A stretch of DNA of 64,000 nt, taken from assembly GCA_963556695.1 (NCBI GenBank), contig CAUWAG010000010.1, positions 1,860,001 through 1,924,000 of the forward strand. Reading direction: 5' to 3'. A program made the translations under genes and the position numbers. This DNA comes from Anthostomella pinea (Eukaryota > Ascomycota > Sordariomycetes > Xylariales > Xylariaceae). This document shows positions 9,955 through 20,548 of the stretch, in pieces (position 1 is the first letter of the stretch; every line of letters starts with the position of its first letter). The notes under the pieces are model-generated. The model was given only the letters and a program-made list of their open reading frames with translations, searched no databases and was not told where the DNA came from.

Positions 9955-12787
9955 ATGTCGCAGGACGAAGATGCTGCGGTGGCGTCTAGTCACGAACCTC
10001 AACTCCATGACACCCTCAAGGAATTGGTATCGATCATTCAGAAGCTGCAAACAGTCCTAAATATCAAAAGACCTGCAGAGAGCGAGACCTTGCCCACAGG
10101 TGAACATGGACCGACTACGAAGCCTCACGGACAAGATGCTGGGGAAGGGGCAAGCGAATCCCAGCCTGTCAATCATGGCAGTGATTTGTACCCTCGCGGA
10201 GTGGACCGGCACTTCATAGACGAGATACTTGCAAGAGGGCCCATCCACGAGGTGAACTTTCATCATCTTCCCAGAAATGAGCATTTCCGACAGCGAGATT
10301 CTGCTACAAACTTTGATAAGGCACTGATTGATGTTGCAGACGAGGGGATGGCCCGGGTCGGAAAGGGCAAGGTCAGAATGGGCCGCCAGAGTCAGGAAAC
10401 CCGAGGAACGTGAGGTCATGACGGGTTCCTATGAAATCGATCCGCCATCAGCGTTGGGGTGGATTCGCTGTAAGGACCAAATCCACACTAACTACGGTGC
10501 GAGTGTACTGACGTGAATAGACCAGCCGGAAGGTGAACAAACCAAGCTTTTATAGTCAAGAGACGTTCCGTGTGCTAACTTGGACAATAGTATTTGATCA
10601 CGATGCCGGTGATCTGAAAGTAGATTACCACAACGGTTTGATCAACTTTGCTTATCCATCGGTCGATGAGATGCGTCAAAGACAGCCAATACTCAGCCAG
10701 GACCCCGTGGGAATTGGCTTTTACTTGCCGTACAATAAATTCCTGCCGCTTCAATTTCAGAGCCTGTCCTTGCAGCATTACGAGAACTTTTTTACGAGCT
10801 GTAGCGATATCCTCTGCCCCATCTCTACTTTACCACCTGATTGGAGGTTAGACCTGGCATTTCAACCACATTGTCTGCTCCGGGACAAGCACGATGTTAT
10901 GCAAGTCAAGAATAACTGCTCAGTAACCTCGAGGATACCGATCAGTTCAGGATCATAGACGTTGTTGCCTCCCAATGTGCACCATATGGTGTGAAGAGCC
11001 TGATGACACCCGAAAAAGCCGCGACCTGGCGGTTTCAAAGGGCAGACACTCTCTGGGCCATTGACTTAGACATAAGCCTTAATTCGGATCACCCGAAAGT
11101 CGATCATATTTACCCAGTCCCTCGCCTGACGCGATATGCTCCTTGGAACAGGTATATGTTAGTGCCAATCCACCTTGGTTTTAATTTACACAACATAAGC
11201 CGCACGTTACCCCATTGCAGCTTCGATGCCCCTGACTAACAGCAAATGGTTCAGATTTGTTAACACAGAGGCCACGAACACTGTTGCACCTTTTTGGCGA
11301 CTATGCCCCCACCTCGTTGATGATGAGAAGGAGCAACATTTCATGGAAACGCACTGTTACAAATCTTTCAAGGAAGATGGCCGTACTCTCGGGATGGATG
11401 TCCTTCTTCCCTATAAGTTGAGTGTTGACCACAGAAGTCGAACAACTGCCGAGCGAGGTCTTCCACGAGCGATGTATCTAGTACATATATCGTGGGTGAG
11501 CATTCGAGACCGCAGAGAGCAAGAACTGTTCCGGCCAGAAGACACGGAGCTGAGATCGTCGACGGTGAGACTTCGTGCTCTACATGTTCCAGAACACATG
11601 AATGAATATAACGTACAAACAAAGATGCGAACGTATTTGCAGAGCTATCAGCGCTACTTCCAGCACTCCTATGAGGACCCCTATGAGAGATATTGGACCT
11701 TGCTTACCTTAGGACCACTTCCTGTCCCGTATGTTAAGTATATGACGGACGTCGGGGGAGACTCGTGGCGATACCAAATGCTCTTGGGCATTGTACGTGC
11801 ATTGAAGGTTGCGATGGAGGACCTGATATTGCTGTATGAAGCATGCCAGGCAGTAGTAAGTAACCTGGAAGAATATGACCCATTCACGAGCGACAAGGGT
11901 ATCGCATACGTCAAGACGCACGGACAAACCACCAATTCCCTTATCAAGTTGTTCAATAGAATTGAGGGAACCATAGAAGGTACTGTCAAGGATACAACGT
12001 GGTGGTTGGAAGCCACGGATGTATCGTTGGTGAAGCCACCAAAGGACGCCTTGGACGAATATTTGGATCCCGTGTGCTACAATGAGGAACTTTTCAATAG
12101 GAGGAACAGATTGAAGTTGGAGAACCAGGAACATATCGCCCAAGTGCTGTCTATAGAGGCCGAGTTCAAGCAGCTGCGAGAAGCCGCCCAGGAACACCGG
12201 AGCTCGGTCAGTCTACAGCTTCCTGCGAAGGCACCTCCACACATGGACATCACTGACCAGCGCAGCTCATAAGCGCAAGCAGCCTTATCGAAGCATCCGA
12301 GTCGCGCAGTCTTTCCGAGAACGTCAAGTACCTGACCTACGCGACGATCTTCTACTTGCCGATATCCCTATGCGCGGTAAGTAACAGCTGAGTGCCAGCA
12401 AACCCATAGTGAAGATCATCCTAACGCAAGTACTAGACCCTCTGGAGCGTGAACGACATGTTCGACACTGGCATCACAGGCTTCGGCATCATCACGACCG
12501 TCGTCAGCGTTCTCACCTACTTCGTCGTCAGCGTTCTCACCTACTTCGTCGTCTTCGTCCTGACGAGGTCCTGGTACCAGACGTACACGCGACAGCTGGT
12601 TGAGAAGCTGTCGACGAAGCCCGAGCCGAACGATGTTAGCGATGACGAGCTAGCAAAGGTCGAGACCTCAACGCCGTCGGCATCAGTGTTTGAGAGTGGG
12701 ACAGGAGGTTTGTCAGACACTGCAGCGGTGGGCAGCAGCATGTTCTCTCTCGCAGGCATGCGTGAGCGTATTCGACGCCTCTTGTGA
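9955..12787 (+). CDS. CorA-like fungal membrane protein
   Basis: Multi-exon gene. The 3' exons are well supported: 10591-10846, 10924-11151, 11243-12206, 12266-12376 and 12437-12787, with introns of 77, 91, 59 and 60 bp whose phases all agree. The 5' part starts at ATG 9955. Its link to 10591 is less certain; the best frame-preserving path is 9955-10390, then two very short exons at 10452-10469 and 10521-10532. The C-terminus reads YLTYATIFYLPISLCATLWSV followed by a second hydrophobic stretch, the two-helix ending of the large fungal CorA/Mrs2-like group, preceded by a helical region with heptad-like spacing. Classical CorA proteins are Mg2+ channels with a GMN motif between the helices. Here the equivalent position reads SVND, so ion transport is doubtful. 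A 24-bp duplication lengthens the last helix. Family placement is good; function unknown. Confidence 0.7.
12501..12548 (+). repeat. perfect 24-bp tandem duplication inside the CorA-like gene
   Basis: Two identical 24-bp units (12501-12524 and 12525-12548) encode VVSVLTYF twice in frame and lengthen the second membrane segment by eight residues. There are no differences between the copies. Confidence 0.9.
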
Positions 12788-12962
12788 GATACTGGTTTGG
12801 CAGGTATTCTTGTTATCAAACCGGTTGGGCACGTTGGAGTAGCATTTCGGGTTGCTTATTCCGCTCATTTGAGAGAGCTCCTTCAAGAGACAGAAAAGTC
12901 ACATTAATTGGTCGGTTACAAAAGCAACACTTCTTTACTTCAATTTTTCTTCTTACAGATCA

Positions 12963-14637
12963 TCACAACGCACGGTTGAACCTGCACCGGCGACAAGCTC
13001 TGATGTTGCACCGAGGGCACTCGAAGATGTAATTTGGCAACCGTCCGTGGCAGCCCTCGCACGCGAACCGCCCTTCAACCCTGTTCCAGCCTTCGTGGTG
13101 GTCGCATTCGTGGTTGTCTCGCAGGTTGTTCATGATGATGTTGATCCGATCTTGGGTCCTCTCGGGTGGGGGTTCCAGTACGTCCTCGTCGTCCGAGGAG
13201 TCGTCGAGGACTATGATATTGCCTGGCACAGCAGCTTGGACGAAGGGTACCTGAGCCTGAGCAGCCACTGGCAGGTTCCGTGGGGGCGCAGCTGGGAAAG
13301 GGGCTTGCGCATTCGCCCCAAGTCCTGGCCTTGCGGGAATGGGGAGTCGAGGCAGCGCAGGTACATGAGCAGGCACGCGAACGGGCGCTACATCGTTGCG
13401 TGCGTTGTTTCTGCGGTCGATTTGCACAGCTCGGTCCAAGAGGCGTCCTTCATCCCACTGCGGGCAGCGACACTGCTTCCATGGGACACCACAGACGTAG
13501 CAAAACTCGGCACGACAACGACATCTGCGTTACATAATAAGCACACGGCGAGAAAGGAGAGATGCGCCCAGGCTTCGGCAAGACCTACGTTATGTGAAAG
13601 CAGCCGTGATTAAGCTCGACCACGCTGGAGCAGCGAAAGCAACGGCGCCAGCCCTCTTGCTGCGCCATCTCGAGGACGCGCTGGAGCTCCCGATCGAATG
13701 GGCAGTCGCCCGAATGGTCGCGTCTCTTGCAGTGGACACGGGTGCTCGAGCCGCAGTCAACGCACAGGGCCACATCGTCTTCGCAATATGCCGGGGGGAT
13801 GAATGCTGCACAGTTGACCGCATGACAGTAAGTCCCGTCCGCGGTAGAGTACTCGATCTCCTTCTCGTAGAAGCGGTTGACCAGACCAAGGCCCAAGATC
13901 TGACGGTGTTGATCGACCGGAATGGCTTGGCGGCAGCACTGAGGAGGGAACAACGTCTCGTCTGTCATGGCACTCCGAAACAAGGTCAACAGGCAGTCGT
14001 GACAGTACTCGTGCTGGCACGGTGCCCGGATGAGCTGGGAGATGTTCGTTGGTTCCATGCAGGACGTACATTCCCGCCGCTGCTGCTGCCGAGTCCCCTT
14101 TGTCGGTCGTCGGCTTGCGGCCCACGACGAGCTCTCGGCTTGTTCGCCCTGACGACCATATCCAAGAAAACCCACGTCGCTGGACTCATATTCCTCTACA
14201 TGGCGATTGAGATCGATGCGGTTGACGTAGAGGTTGGAGAGCCTTTCGATGTCGGCGGCAAGGATGCCTAGAGGCTCATTCGTCAGAGGCGGAGGCACTT
14301 GGAGGCCCTCGGCCAGAGCGATTGACACGTCTCGGTCATGCTTCGCCATATGTTCCTCTCGATTGAAGCGAGCAATGACGCCCGCGTCAGTCTGCACCGC
14401 CTCTTGGATGCTGCGGGTCAGGCGTCGATGCGCGGCGAAGGCCGATGCATTGCTGAGTTCCTCGGCGTAGAGCTGCAGCGCCAGGTCGCCATCTGAGACG
14501 CTCCCTTCGACTTGCTTACCCTTGGACGTCGCGTTGATCTGCCGAACATCCTCTAGCAGGAGGCCGAGGATGAGATCAAAGTTCTCGTCTTCGGGGGCTG
14601 GAAGGTTCGGCGCGAACGCGTGCATTGCAGTCGCCAT
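12963..14637 (-). CDS. RBR-type E3 ubiquitin ligase (RING1-IBR-RING2)
   Basis: Two exons, 14637-13589 and 13524-12963, are split by a 64-bp intron (GTAGGT donor, CGCAG acceptor) and encode 536 residues. RING1 lies at about 189-236 (CTSC..CQHEYCHDC..QCC). An IBR-type cysteine/histidine block follows at about 268-312. RING2 straddles the intron (CFRC, then HGCFHIT joined to CRCRAEFCYVCG), the catalytic-cysteine region of RBR ligases, followed by WKQCRCPQW. A Pro/Ala-rich linker leads to a C-terminal zinc-binding tail: CDHHEGW, then pairs of Cys up to ACRRCRFNR, an arrangement I associate with fungal RBR proteins. RBR ligases accept ubiquitin on the RING2 cysteine and pass it to substrates. Substrate and localisation are unknown. 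The convergent upstream neighbour is the CorA-like gene. Confidence 0.9.
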
Positions 14638-15438
14638 CGCAGTGTGTGTGTGGTCTTCGTCTTAGACTCAGAGTGGGATAGGGAGGGAAGAAGATCCAGT
14701 TTGTCGAGTCTCTGGACTAGAAACAAGCGTTTGCACAAGCCTGTTCGAAAAAGAAATGAACAAACGCCAGCTACATACAGTATCCATCCCTGAACCCACA
14801 CGACAGCCCCTGCCCCCTGGATCTCAAGCTCTGATCACTGATCAAGTTCACATTCATCATAAAACAATACAGACGCCCTCGCTCAGGTGGTCTGCTATTT
14901 ATCACGCGTCGTTCCAGCGAGTCTGCCGGTACGTGTTGTCCTCATGGAAGGGCCCTTTTTTTTTTTTTTTTTTTTTTTTTTGCATAGAAAGGAAGTGGTG
15001 TTTCTGACTGGCTTTGACTGGAGCCTTTGCTGAGATTATTCTGGGTCTGTGGCTTGGAGTTGCCACCTCACCTGACGGGCGGCCATCCCGACAGCGAAAG
15101 TATCGGCTGACTGCGTGTTACCGGTCGCAGATACCCCCGACACTACCTTCAGGAACAACGTGCACCTCCGAGGCCTGCTCGCCGATAATGGTATCCTTCT
15201 CGGCAAGTCCGACGTTGCTCACGTTAAACGGCCGGGGGCACCGATTACTGGTTGCAAAAGAGCAGCTCGTGCCCAAAGCGGCAGGCACATAATGCCAGGC
15301 GTGGGAGGAGAGGTGGTAGTGAGGAGAGGGGGAGGAAAAGGGAAAGGGAAAAACCACGGGCACGTAAGTAATATATATGATCCAAGTCCACCTCAGGGCA
15401 TTGGAATCATGGACTCATGGTGCTGTGCAATAACGGTA
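14638..15438. other. intergenic region with a poly-T tract
   Basis: This is the promoter side of the RBR ligase. It contains a run of 26 T at 14956-14981, the longest homopolymer in the window, and no supported gene. Open frames at 15014-15480 have no recognisable content. Confidence 0.5.
14956..14981. repeat. 26-base poly-T tract
   Basis: An uninterrupted T run upstream of the RBR ligase. It could be a promoter poly(dA:dT) tract or the tail of a lost retroposed sequence on the minus strand; no target duplication is visible. Confidence 0.8.
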
Positions 15439-15633
15439 CCGCATACTTTTGGGGAAGTGAGGAATTGGCAGAACCATTGAGGTGCCGATGTCTGATTCGT
15501 GGTTGGTCTCTCCATAATGATCTTCAGCGATCTTCAATGATCTTCAGACGATCCAGCTGGGACGAGCAATTAACCAGCTGTCTTTTTGATACCCCTGGTT
15601 CTGCCAATTGCTCACTTTCCCGAAAGCATGCGG
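15439..15633. mobile_element. MITE-like element with about 38-bp terminal inverted repeats
   Basis: The left end (15439-15476) and the reverse complement of the right end (15596-15633) match over about 38 bp with roughly six mismatches; a shared core is AATTGGCAGAACCA. The 195-bp unit has no open frame worth noting and carries short GATCTTCA direct repeats inside. This fits a miniature inverted-repeat transposable element. A target duplication is not obvious. Confidence 0.65.
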
Positions 15634-15707
15634 GAGTCGTCTGCGGCTTATATGTAGATCCCATTCCTAGCCGGCCATCACTTAAGCGCTAGCAAGCGGC
15701 TCTACAT

Positions 15708-15888
15708 GTGTCCAGGATGTAATGCACGGCGGTTCCACGTGACGGGGGGTAACCATCGTGTAAAGCTCTATAAAATTCTATACCATTGCAGATAAATATA
15801 GATCAGAACTTTGTGTATTTTTAACAAGCAAAGCAGACCTAAAAGGTCCCCGTCATGTGGAACCGCTGACCATTACCATCCTGGACAC
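15708..15888. mobile_element. second MITE-like element with about 40-bp terminal inverted repeats
   Basis: The left end (15708-15747) starts GTGTCCAGGATG and is matched by the reverse complement of 15848-15888 with few differences (both contain GCGGTTCCAC). The 181-bp unit is AT-rich internally and non-coding. Its repeats differ from those of the element at 15439-15633, so it is a separate family. A stray copy of its end (ACCATCCTGGA) occurs near 16231. Confidence 0.7.
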
Positions 15889-16656
15889 CTGTGAATAACT
15901 TGCGGATCCGGAACTTTTACGTCAACGGTCTGGTTCGGCACTTATTGCTGTAGGATCACCCTACTTCCATAGCTTCTAATTTAAGCACAGCGGCAAGCAT
16001 CCCGACCGTCTGGGTCCCGCACCTCGGTCTCGGCTCCATCTACTGGGTGGCCCCTGGGTCCGTCCTCTGCACGCCAGAAATGGTGAACATGCCAGAAATG
16101 GTAGAAATATACATCGCATGCCCGTTTTGATCGACAATTGTCCACAGTAGTGTACAGAGCGTCACACGATGGTCCCTTCCCATTATGTTCTATCAAGTAG
16201 TCTACCATCAGCATATGGAGACGCTACGATTTACCATCCTGGATATCTGCAGAGTTATTCATGGTTCTGGTCAGCAACCATCATCGTATAGTCCTTCCAC
16301 TCAACTACCGTAGGATATTCCCTTGAGTGTCGATGGTCTTTTACAGTGGGTAGGGCCCATCTGGTGACGCAAAGGGTGATCTGGCCTGTACACTACAGCT
16401 CGGTGCTATCGAACACTCAAGGGGATATAATCAACTTGCAGCGCCCAAGAAACCAGGACATCTCGGCAGCAACCCTCACTGCCAACTATTCTTCCTCGCA
16501 AACAGCATTCCATCCAAAATTTCGAAACAGAGCACAGAAGCCATACACAGAAAAGCAATCTTTCGCGTTGCTTAGGGAAATACGTGGGAGAGATACAGCT
16601 CGTCTGTGCCTGTGCCGAACATCACCAAGTACTCCGGCTATAGAGTAGCCTACACC
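15889..16656. other. intergenic region upstream of the phosphoesterase
   Basis: Non-coding; includes a partial copy of the preceding element's terminus near 16231 and an imperfect inverted repeat at 16316-16427. The last 200 bases are the presumed promoter and 5' UTR of the phosphoesterase. Confidence 0.5.
16316..16427. repeat. imperfect inverted repeat, about 20-bp arms
   Basis: The arm at 16316-16334 contains CCCTTGAGTGTCGAT; the arm at 16408-16427 contains its inverse, ATCGAACACTCAAGGGG, with small gaps. The 112-bp unit may be another short inverted-repeat element or a remnant of one. Confidence 0.55.
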
Positions 16657-17739
16657 ATGGCTCGCACGAACCCCGCCTCCCCAGCTCCCAGGTCACGCCG
16701 GTCATGGGTACGACACATGGTGGCATGGACGCTCGCCGCGCTGGCCGTCTTGTTCTTCTGCACGCATCTCGACAAGCTCCACCGCCCTTCGTCCAAGCAG
16801 CTGAACTCGCGCAGCGTCGGCCGCTTTGCGCCCCGCGACGTCTCGCTGGGGACGCCGGACATTGCGGTCAAGGTCGAAAATATCCCCGTGACCCTCGGCA
16901 AAAGGGACGTCGAGAGGTTGCTCATCATAGGCGATGTGCACGGCATGGGTAAAGAGCTGAATACGCTCCTGGAGAAAGTAATCTACGATAAGAAACACGA
17001 CCATGTCATCCTCGTCGGCGACGTGGTAACGTTGGGTCTGGAAAACAAGGACGTGGTCGACCTCGCCAGGAAGGACAAGTGGTCGGCCGTCACGGGAAAC
17101 CACGAGTGGCAGCTGCTAGCCGCCTTCGATAACTACAACTCATACGACCTGGAGAAACTCACCAGTGCCCTGAAGGATCCCCAGAGTCCAGAACTGGGGA
17201 AGCTCACCAGCGCATACAACGACGCACATCTGTTCCCGCAGCCGGACAAGGTGAAGCTGGCGAAGAAGATCAAGCTGGACGTCCAGTTGGCCAATGACCT
17301 CGGCGACGCCAACCTCAAGTGGATCCGGGGGCTGCCCCATGTCCTGCGGGTGGGCGACATCCAGTCCCTGGGCCACGTAGTCGTCGTGCACGCGGGCTTC
17401 ATCCCCAACGTGGAGTTCAAGGACCAGTCGCTGCTCACGATCCTCAACTTGATGAACATGCAAGCCGAAGACGGCACATACAAGCCCGTAGAGAAGGGTG
17501 GTGAGTGGTGGGCCGACGCCTGGAACAGCTTGCAGAAGCAAACCGAGGATGAGCAGAAGCGGACCACCGTCGTCTACGGCCACGACCAGGGAAGGGGGCT
17601 CAAGCTGGAGTCGAACACGCTGGGGTTGGACAGCGGCTGTAAGAAGGGCGGGACGCTCACGGCGCTCATTCTCAAGCCCGGCAAGGACTACGAAACGGAA
17701 AGTGTGAAATGCAGGACGATGAAAAAGAAGTACGAATAA
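16657..17739 (+). CDS. membrane-anchored calcineurin-like phosphoesterase, Ppn2-like
   Basis: Single exon, 360 residues from ATG 16657. A hydrophobic segment at about residues 24-42 (WTLAALAVLFFC) should act as a signal anchor. The phosphoesterase motifs appear in order: GDVHG (about 92), GDVV (about 122), GNHEW (about 147), VVHAGF (about 246) and YGHDQG (about 307), covering the metal-binding Asp, His and Asn positions of the family. The architecture resembles yeast Ppn2, a vacuolar, single-pass, metal-dependent endopolyphosphatase, and bacterial-type PPP phosphatases. Polyphosphate cleavage in the vacuole lumen is therefore the leading inference; a protein phosphatase role cannot be excluded from sequence. 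The gene is intact and lies just downstream of a cluster of small inverted-repeat elements. Confidence 0.8.
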   Translation: MARTNPASPAPRSRRSWVRHMVAWTLAALAVLFFCTHLDKLHRPSSKQLNSRSVGRFAPRDVSLGTPDIAVKVENIPVTLGKRDVERLLIIGDVHGMGKELNTLLEKVIYDKKHDHVILVGDVVTLGLENKDVVDLARKDKWSAVTGNHEWQLLAAFDNYNSYDLEKLTSALKDPQSPELGKLTSAYNDAHLFPQPDKVKLAKKIKLDVQLANDLGDANLKWIRGLPHVLRVGDIQSLGHVVVVHAGFIPNVEFKDQSLLTILNLMNMQAEDGTYKPVEKGGEWWADAWNSLQKQTEDEQKRTTVVYGHDQGRGLKLESNTLGLDSGCKKGGTLTALILKPGKDYETESVKCRTMKKKYE

Positions 17740-18771
17740 CAAGGTTGTTACCGGGTATTGTTTATAGAAGTGTTCGTGGCTCATTGGTAACTATGGGTGT
17801 GTGGTGTCGCCTTCCAACTGTTGTGCTTTGATGCCTCCCCTATTAACTCATGCTGGACGGCCTGGACCGACGTCTCCTGACGCCTCTATAACGAAATCCG
17901 CTCTAGTCGTGAATAAGTCTAGCTGCTATATGCCTACAAATCCCCCGCTGACAAAACGGCCCGTCACATCTAAGTCAAAATAGCCAGCCGCCAGCGCCTC
18001 GCCTCCAGGAGTCTCATTTGTGTCTCTTGTTAAGTTTCGCAGCTTGTTCGAATGCCGTCGATCAGATCCACGCAGTGTCTCGACGTAGGTATGCCGTGGA
18101 ATATTTATGATAACCCGGGCTTGCGGTCTGCGTGCGTGCGTGCGTCTGGCTGGATGACCATGTGTTAGGTTGGATACATAGTTATGCCAGAAAAGGAACA
18201 GAGTTCAGCCATGAGCCACCATTAAAGAAATTGTTAATTTGCTCAACGTTGCGGCAGAGTCTGAATTGATTCCACATTATCAATACCATCTCAATCTGCT
18301 GGGTTGGGAACACGAAGTTTAGTTACTGTCATAATACGTGCTCAGTGGCGTTATCTAGCCTTGTTGTGATTCCCAGTGAGCTGTATATGTGTCATCCTGT
18401 GGGATCACACGTAGCTATCAAAGGTACCTTTCCTACCTATTTAAGTAGGATGGTACCCCCATTAGCTATCCTTATCCCTCTTCCAATACAAAACACTTTG
18501 AAATCTCACAATTATGCATTATGCCACCTGGACTAGGAGGTAGTCAGGACGTCGCTGGTGACATCGAAGCGGCAATCCGACTCATTTACCCAGCACCTCA
18601 GTGATTAGAGTTCCACCTACCTTACCATACATGTAATTTGGTTGGCCACCATTCACGTCGCCGGAGGAAGGTGCGTTAGGACTGGAGGTAGGCATCCAAC
18701 TTGGAAGTCTCGTGCCAGCACCGCTCAGTCAAATCCAAAACACCTCCTCTTCCCACCCGTCGACAACCGCC
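17740..18771. other. intergenic region
   Basis: This holds the 3' flank of the phosphoesterase and the promoter of the 2EXR-domain gene. There is no recognisable coding content and no element with clear ends. Confidence 0.5.
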
Positions 18772-19712
18772 ATGGCGACCAGCAACAACATCGCAAGTTC
18801 CTCCTCTTCCCGCTCTTCAACAACCGCCATGGCGAACAACAAGCCCAACACCTTCCACCCCTTTTCCAAGTTACCAAAAGAATTGAGGGATCGAATCTGG
18901 AGAGACGCTGTACGCCCCGCACAGCCAGGAGCCCATTTCTTCACCGTATACAACTACTCCGACGCCAAAGAAAAGTCCGAAATAGGCGGCGACGCCGCCA
19001 TCATCGGTGAAGAACCAGCCGACTACGAGACAGCGACACTAGCCGCACCGCGCTGCGACCCGTCCAGGCCCCAGGCTCGCTCCTGGACGCAATCGAACCC
19101 CTCTGCGTACATGATGTGAGATTTCAAAGTGTTCTATTAAGGAGAGGAATTCCAGCTACTCTGGAGCGGCCAGAGTGGCCCTATATATATCCAAGATACT
19201 AAAGGAAAGGATACGTGGCCTTATATTGGCCACGTATGTGACAGAGTCACGAATGGGGATGGTGATCCTGAAGGATGACTATGGATGGGCTAACGTAGCC
19301 CAGAATCCAACACATGATCGACAGCGGCCTCTGGACCGCGTGCCGGGAGTCCCGAGAAGCCATGCAGAAGTACCTGCCGTCCGTGGAATGGCCGGACAGA
19401 GAACTTCAACCCACACGCAGCTACGACAACGCCTTCATCACCGCCAACTTCGTCGCGGACGGCGAGAAGAGGTTCTTCAAAGTCCAGCCCGAGTGCGACC
19501 TCTTCTGCTTCCAACCGCACGATTTCAAGACGCTCCGGTGGCGCAGCTTCAACAGCGGCGCGATGCTGTTCGCGGGCGGCCACGCCGAGCATGTCGCGCT
19601 GGAGTTCGATCCGCAGTGGCTCGCCGAAATGCGACGGCTAACCTTGAGAGACTCCGTGGAGCCCTGTGATGATGCTCTAGACAGCGTTTATGAAGCAGCG
19701 ACGAACGACTAG
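18772..19712 (+). CDS. 2EXR-domain protein, interrupted by a small insertion used as an intron
   Basis: Proposed exons are 18772-19115 and 19325-19712, giving 243 residues. The N-terminus is Ser/Thr/Asn-rich, followed by FSKLPKELRDRIWRDA, the F-box-like opening of the fungal 2EXR domain. The second exon carries LWTACRESREAM and further domain residues ending near RRLTLRDSVEP. The intervening 209 bp starts GTGAGA and ends GACAG, and the phases agree. It also contains a 196-bp insertion bounded by a duplicated ACATGAT, so the intron seems to come from that insertion. ATG 18772 is used because it opens the frame within a 60-bp direct duplication that repeats an ACCGCCATGGCGA start context; ATG 18832 in the second copy is the alternative. 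Function of 2EXR proteins is largely unknown. Confidence 0.65.
19116..19311. mobile_element. small non-coding insertion with 7-bp target duplication
   Basis: ACATGAT occurs at 19109-19115 and again at 19312-19318, directly flanking 196 bp that interrupts the 2EXR frame. The insert contains two strong hairpins: ATACGTGGCC/GGCCACGTAT near 19213-19239 and ACTCTGG/CCAGAGT near 19158-19176. Its ends are only weakly inverted. It begins GTGAGA, a good splice donor. The interpretation as a MITE- or introner-like insertion is inference. Confidence 0.55.
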
Positions 19713-20548
19713 TCTTGGGCAGGAAACATGTGGTTCATCGATTACAGCATCCATCGGCGTCCAGGAGTTCCGCGTCCGTCTCGCAGCCGGGATACATTTT
19801 ATGGGAAACGGGATACCTTTTATGGCAATGGCTGTCAGTTCGTTGAAGTACGACATGGAGATCCGGATTGGGACTGGGGTTCGAACAGTGCGCTCTCCTT
19901 CGTACAAGAAGTGAGAGAACACTGGCAAAACTCTGGGTATGGTGACGGACCTGATGACTGCCCCGGACCCATCCTGTCTGTCCTGGCTTGCGAACGGACG
20001 ACGTAGCCAGTCTGTCTGGCGAGGACATAGGCGCCGGAAGTTGGCTGAAGCCAACAACAAAACGAACACTCGGCATGTCCTCGCCACTAAAGGAGCTTGC
20101 ACCCAATTTATATTCCCTGGTAGCAGCACTTAGACCCCCCACGCGGGAGTCTTATCGATATGGGGCCCAAGACTTTCTCCGGCGGAAGAGATGGTGTCTT
20201 TGAGAATCCCCCGTTTGATACAATCGGAAATTTAGGCTTGCGGCCATGTTGCTGTTGTGTCTTGTCTTCACAAAACATGTTGAAATGTATCATAAAAATG
20301 TTATCTTGGCGGAAAATTAGTATGTTCAACACGCATTCTCTCCGTCGCCGGATCGAGAGACACCATTTTGCATTGTACGTATAATAAGACCTTTCCTCTA
20401 CCATGTATATCCACCGCCATTTCATCAATCATAGTTAGTGACTAGCTCGTTAAAACCAACCCTTAAGATTACAATCAGTTCTTCATCTTGTTAGCAAATG
20501 AGAGATGTATCATAGCAGACCTTGAGAGATGAATAAGGAAACCCTAGA
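19713..20548. other. intergenic region between 2EXR gene and GMC pseudogene
   Basis: Open frames at 19728-20203 have no recognisable domains. A short imperfect direct repeat (GGGATACATTTTATGG, then GGGATACCTTTTATGG) occurs near 19790-19822. The right half is AT-rich. No supported gene. Confidence 0.45.

Noticed and set aside
19728..20006. 92-codon frame after the 2EXR gene
   Set aside because: Contains a small DNA direct repeat and no recognisable domain; likely non-coding.
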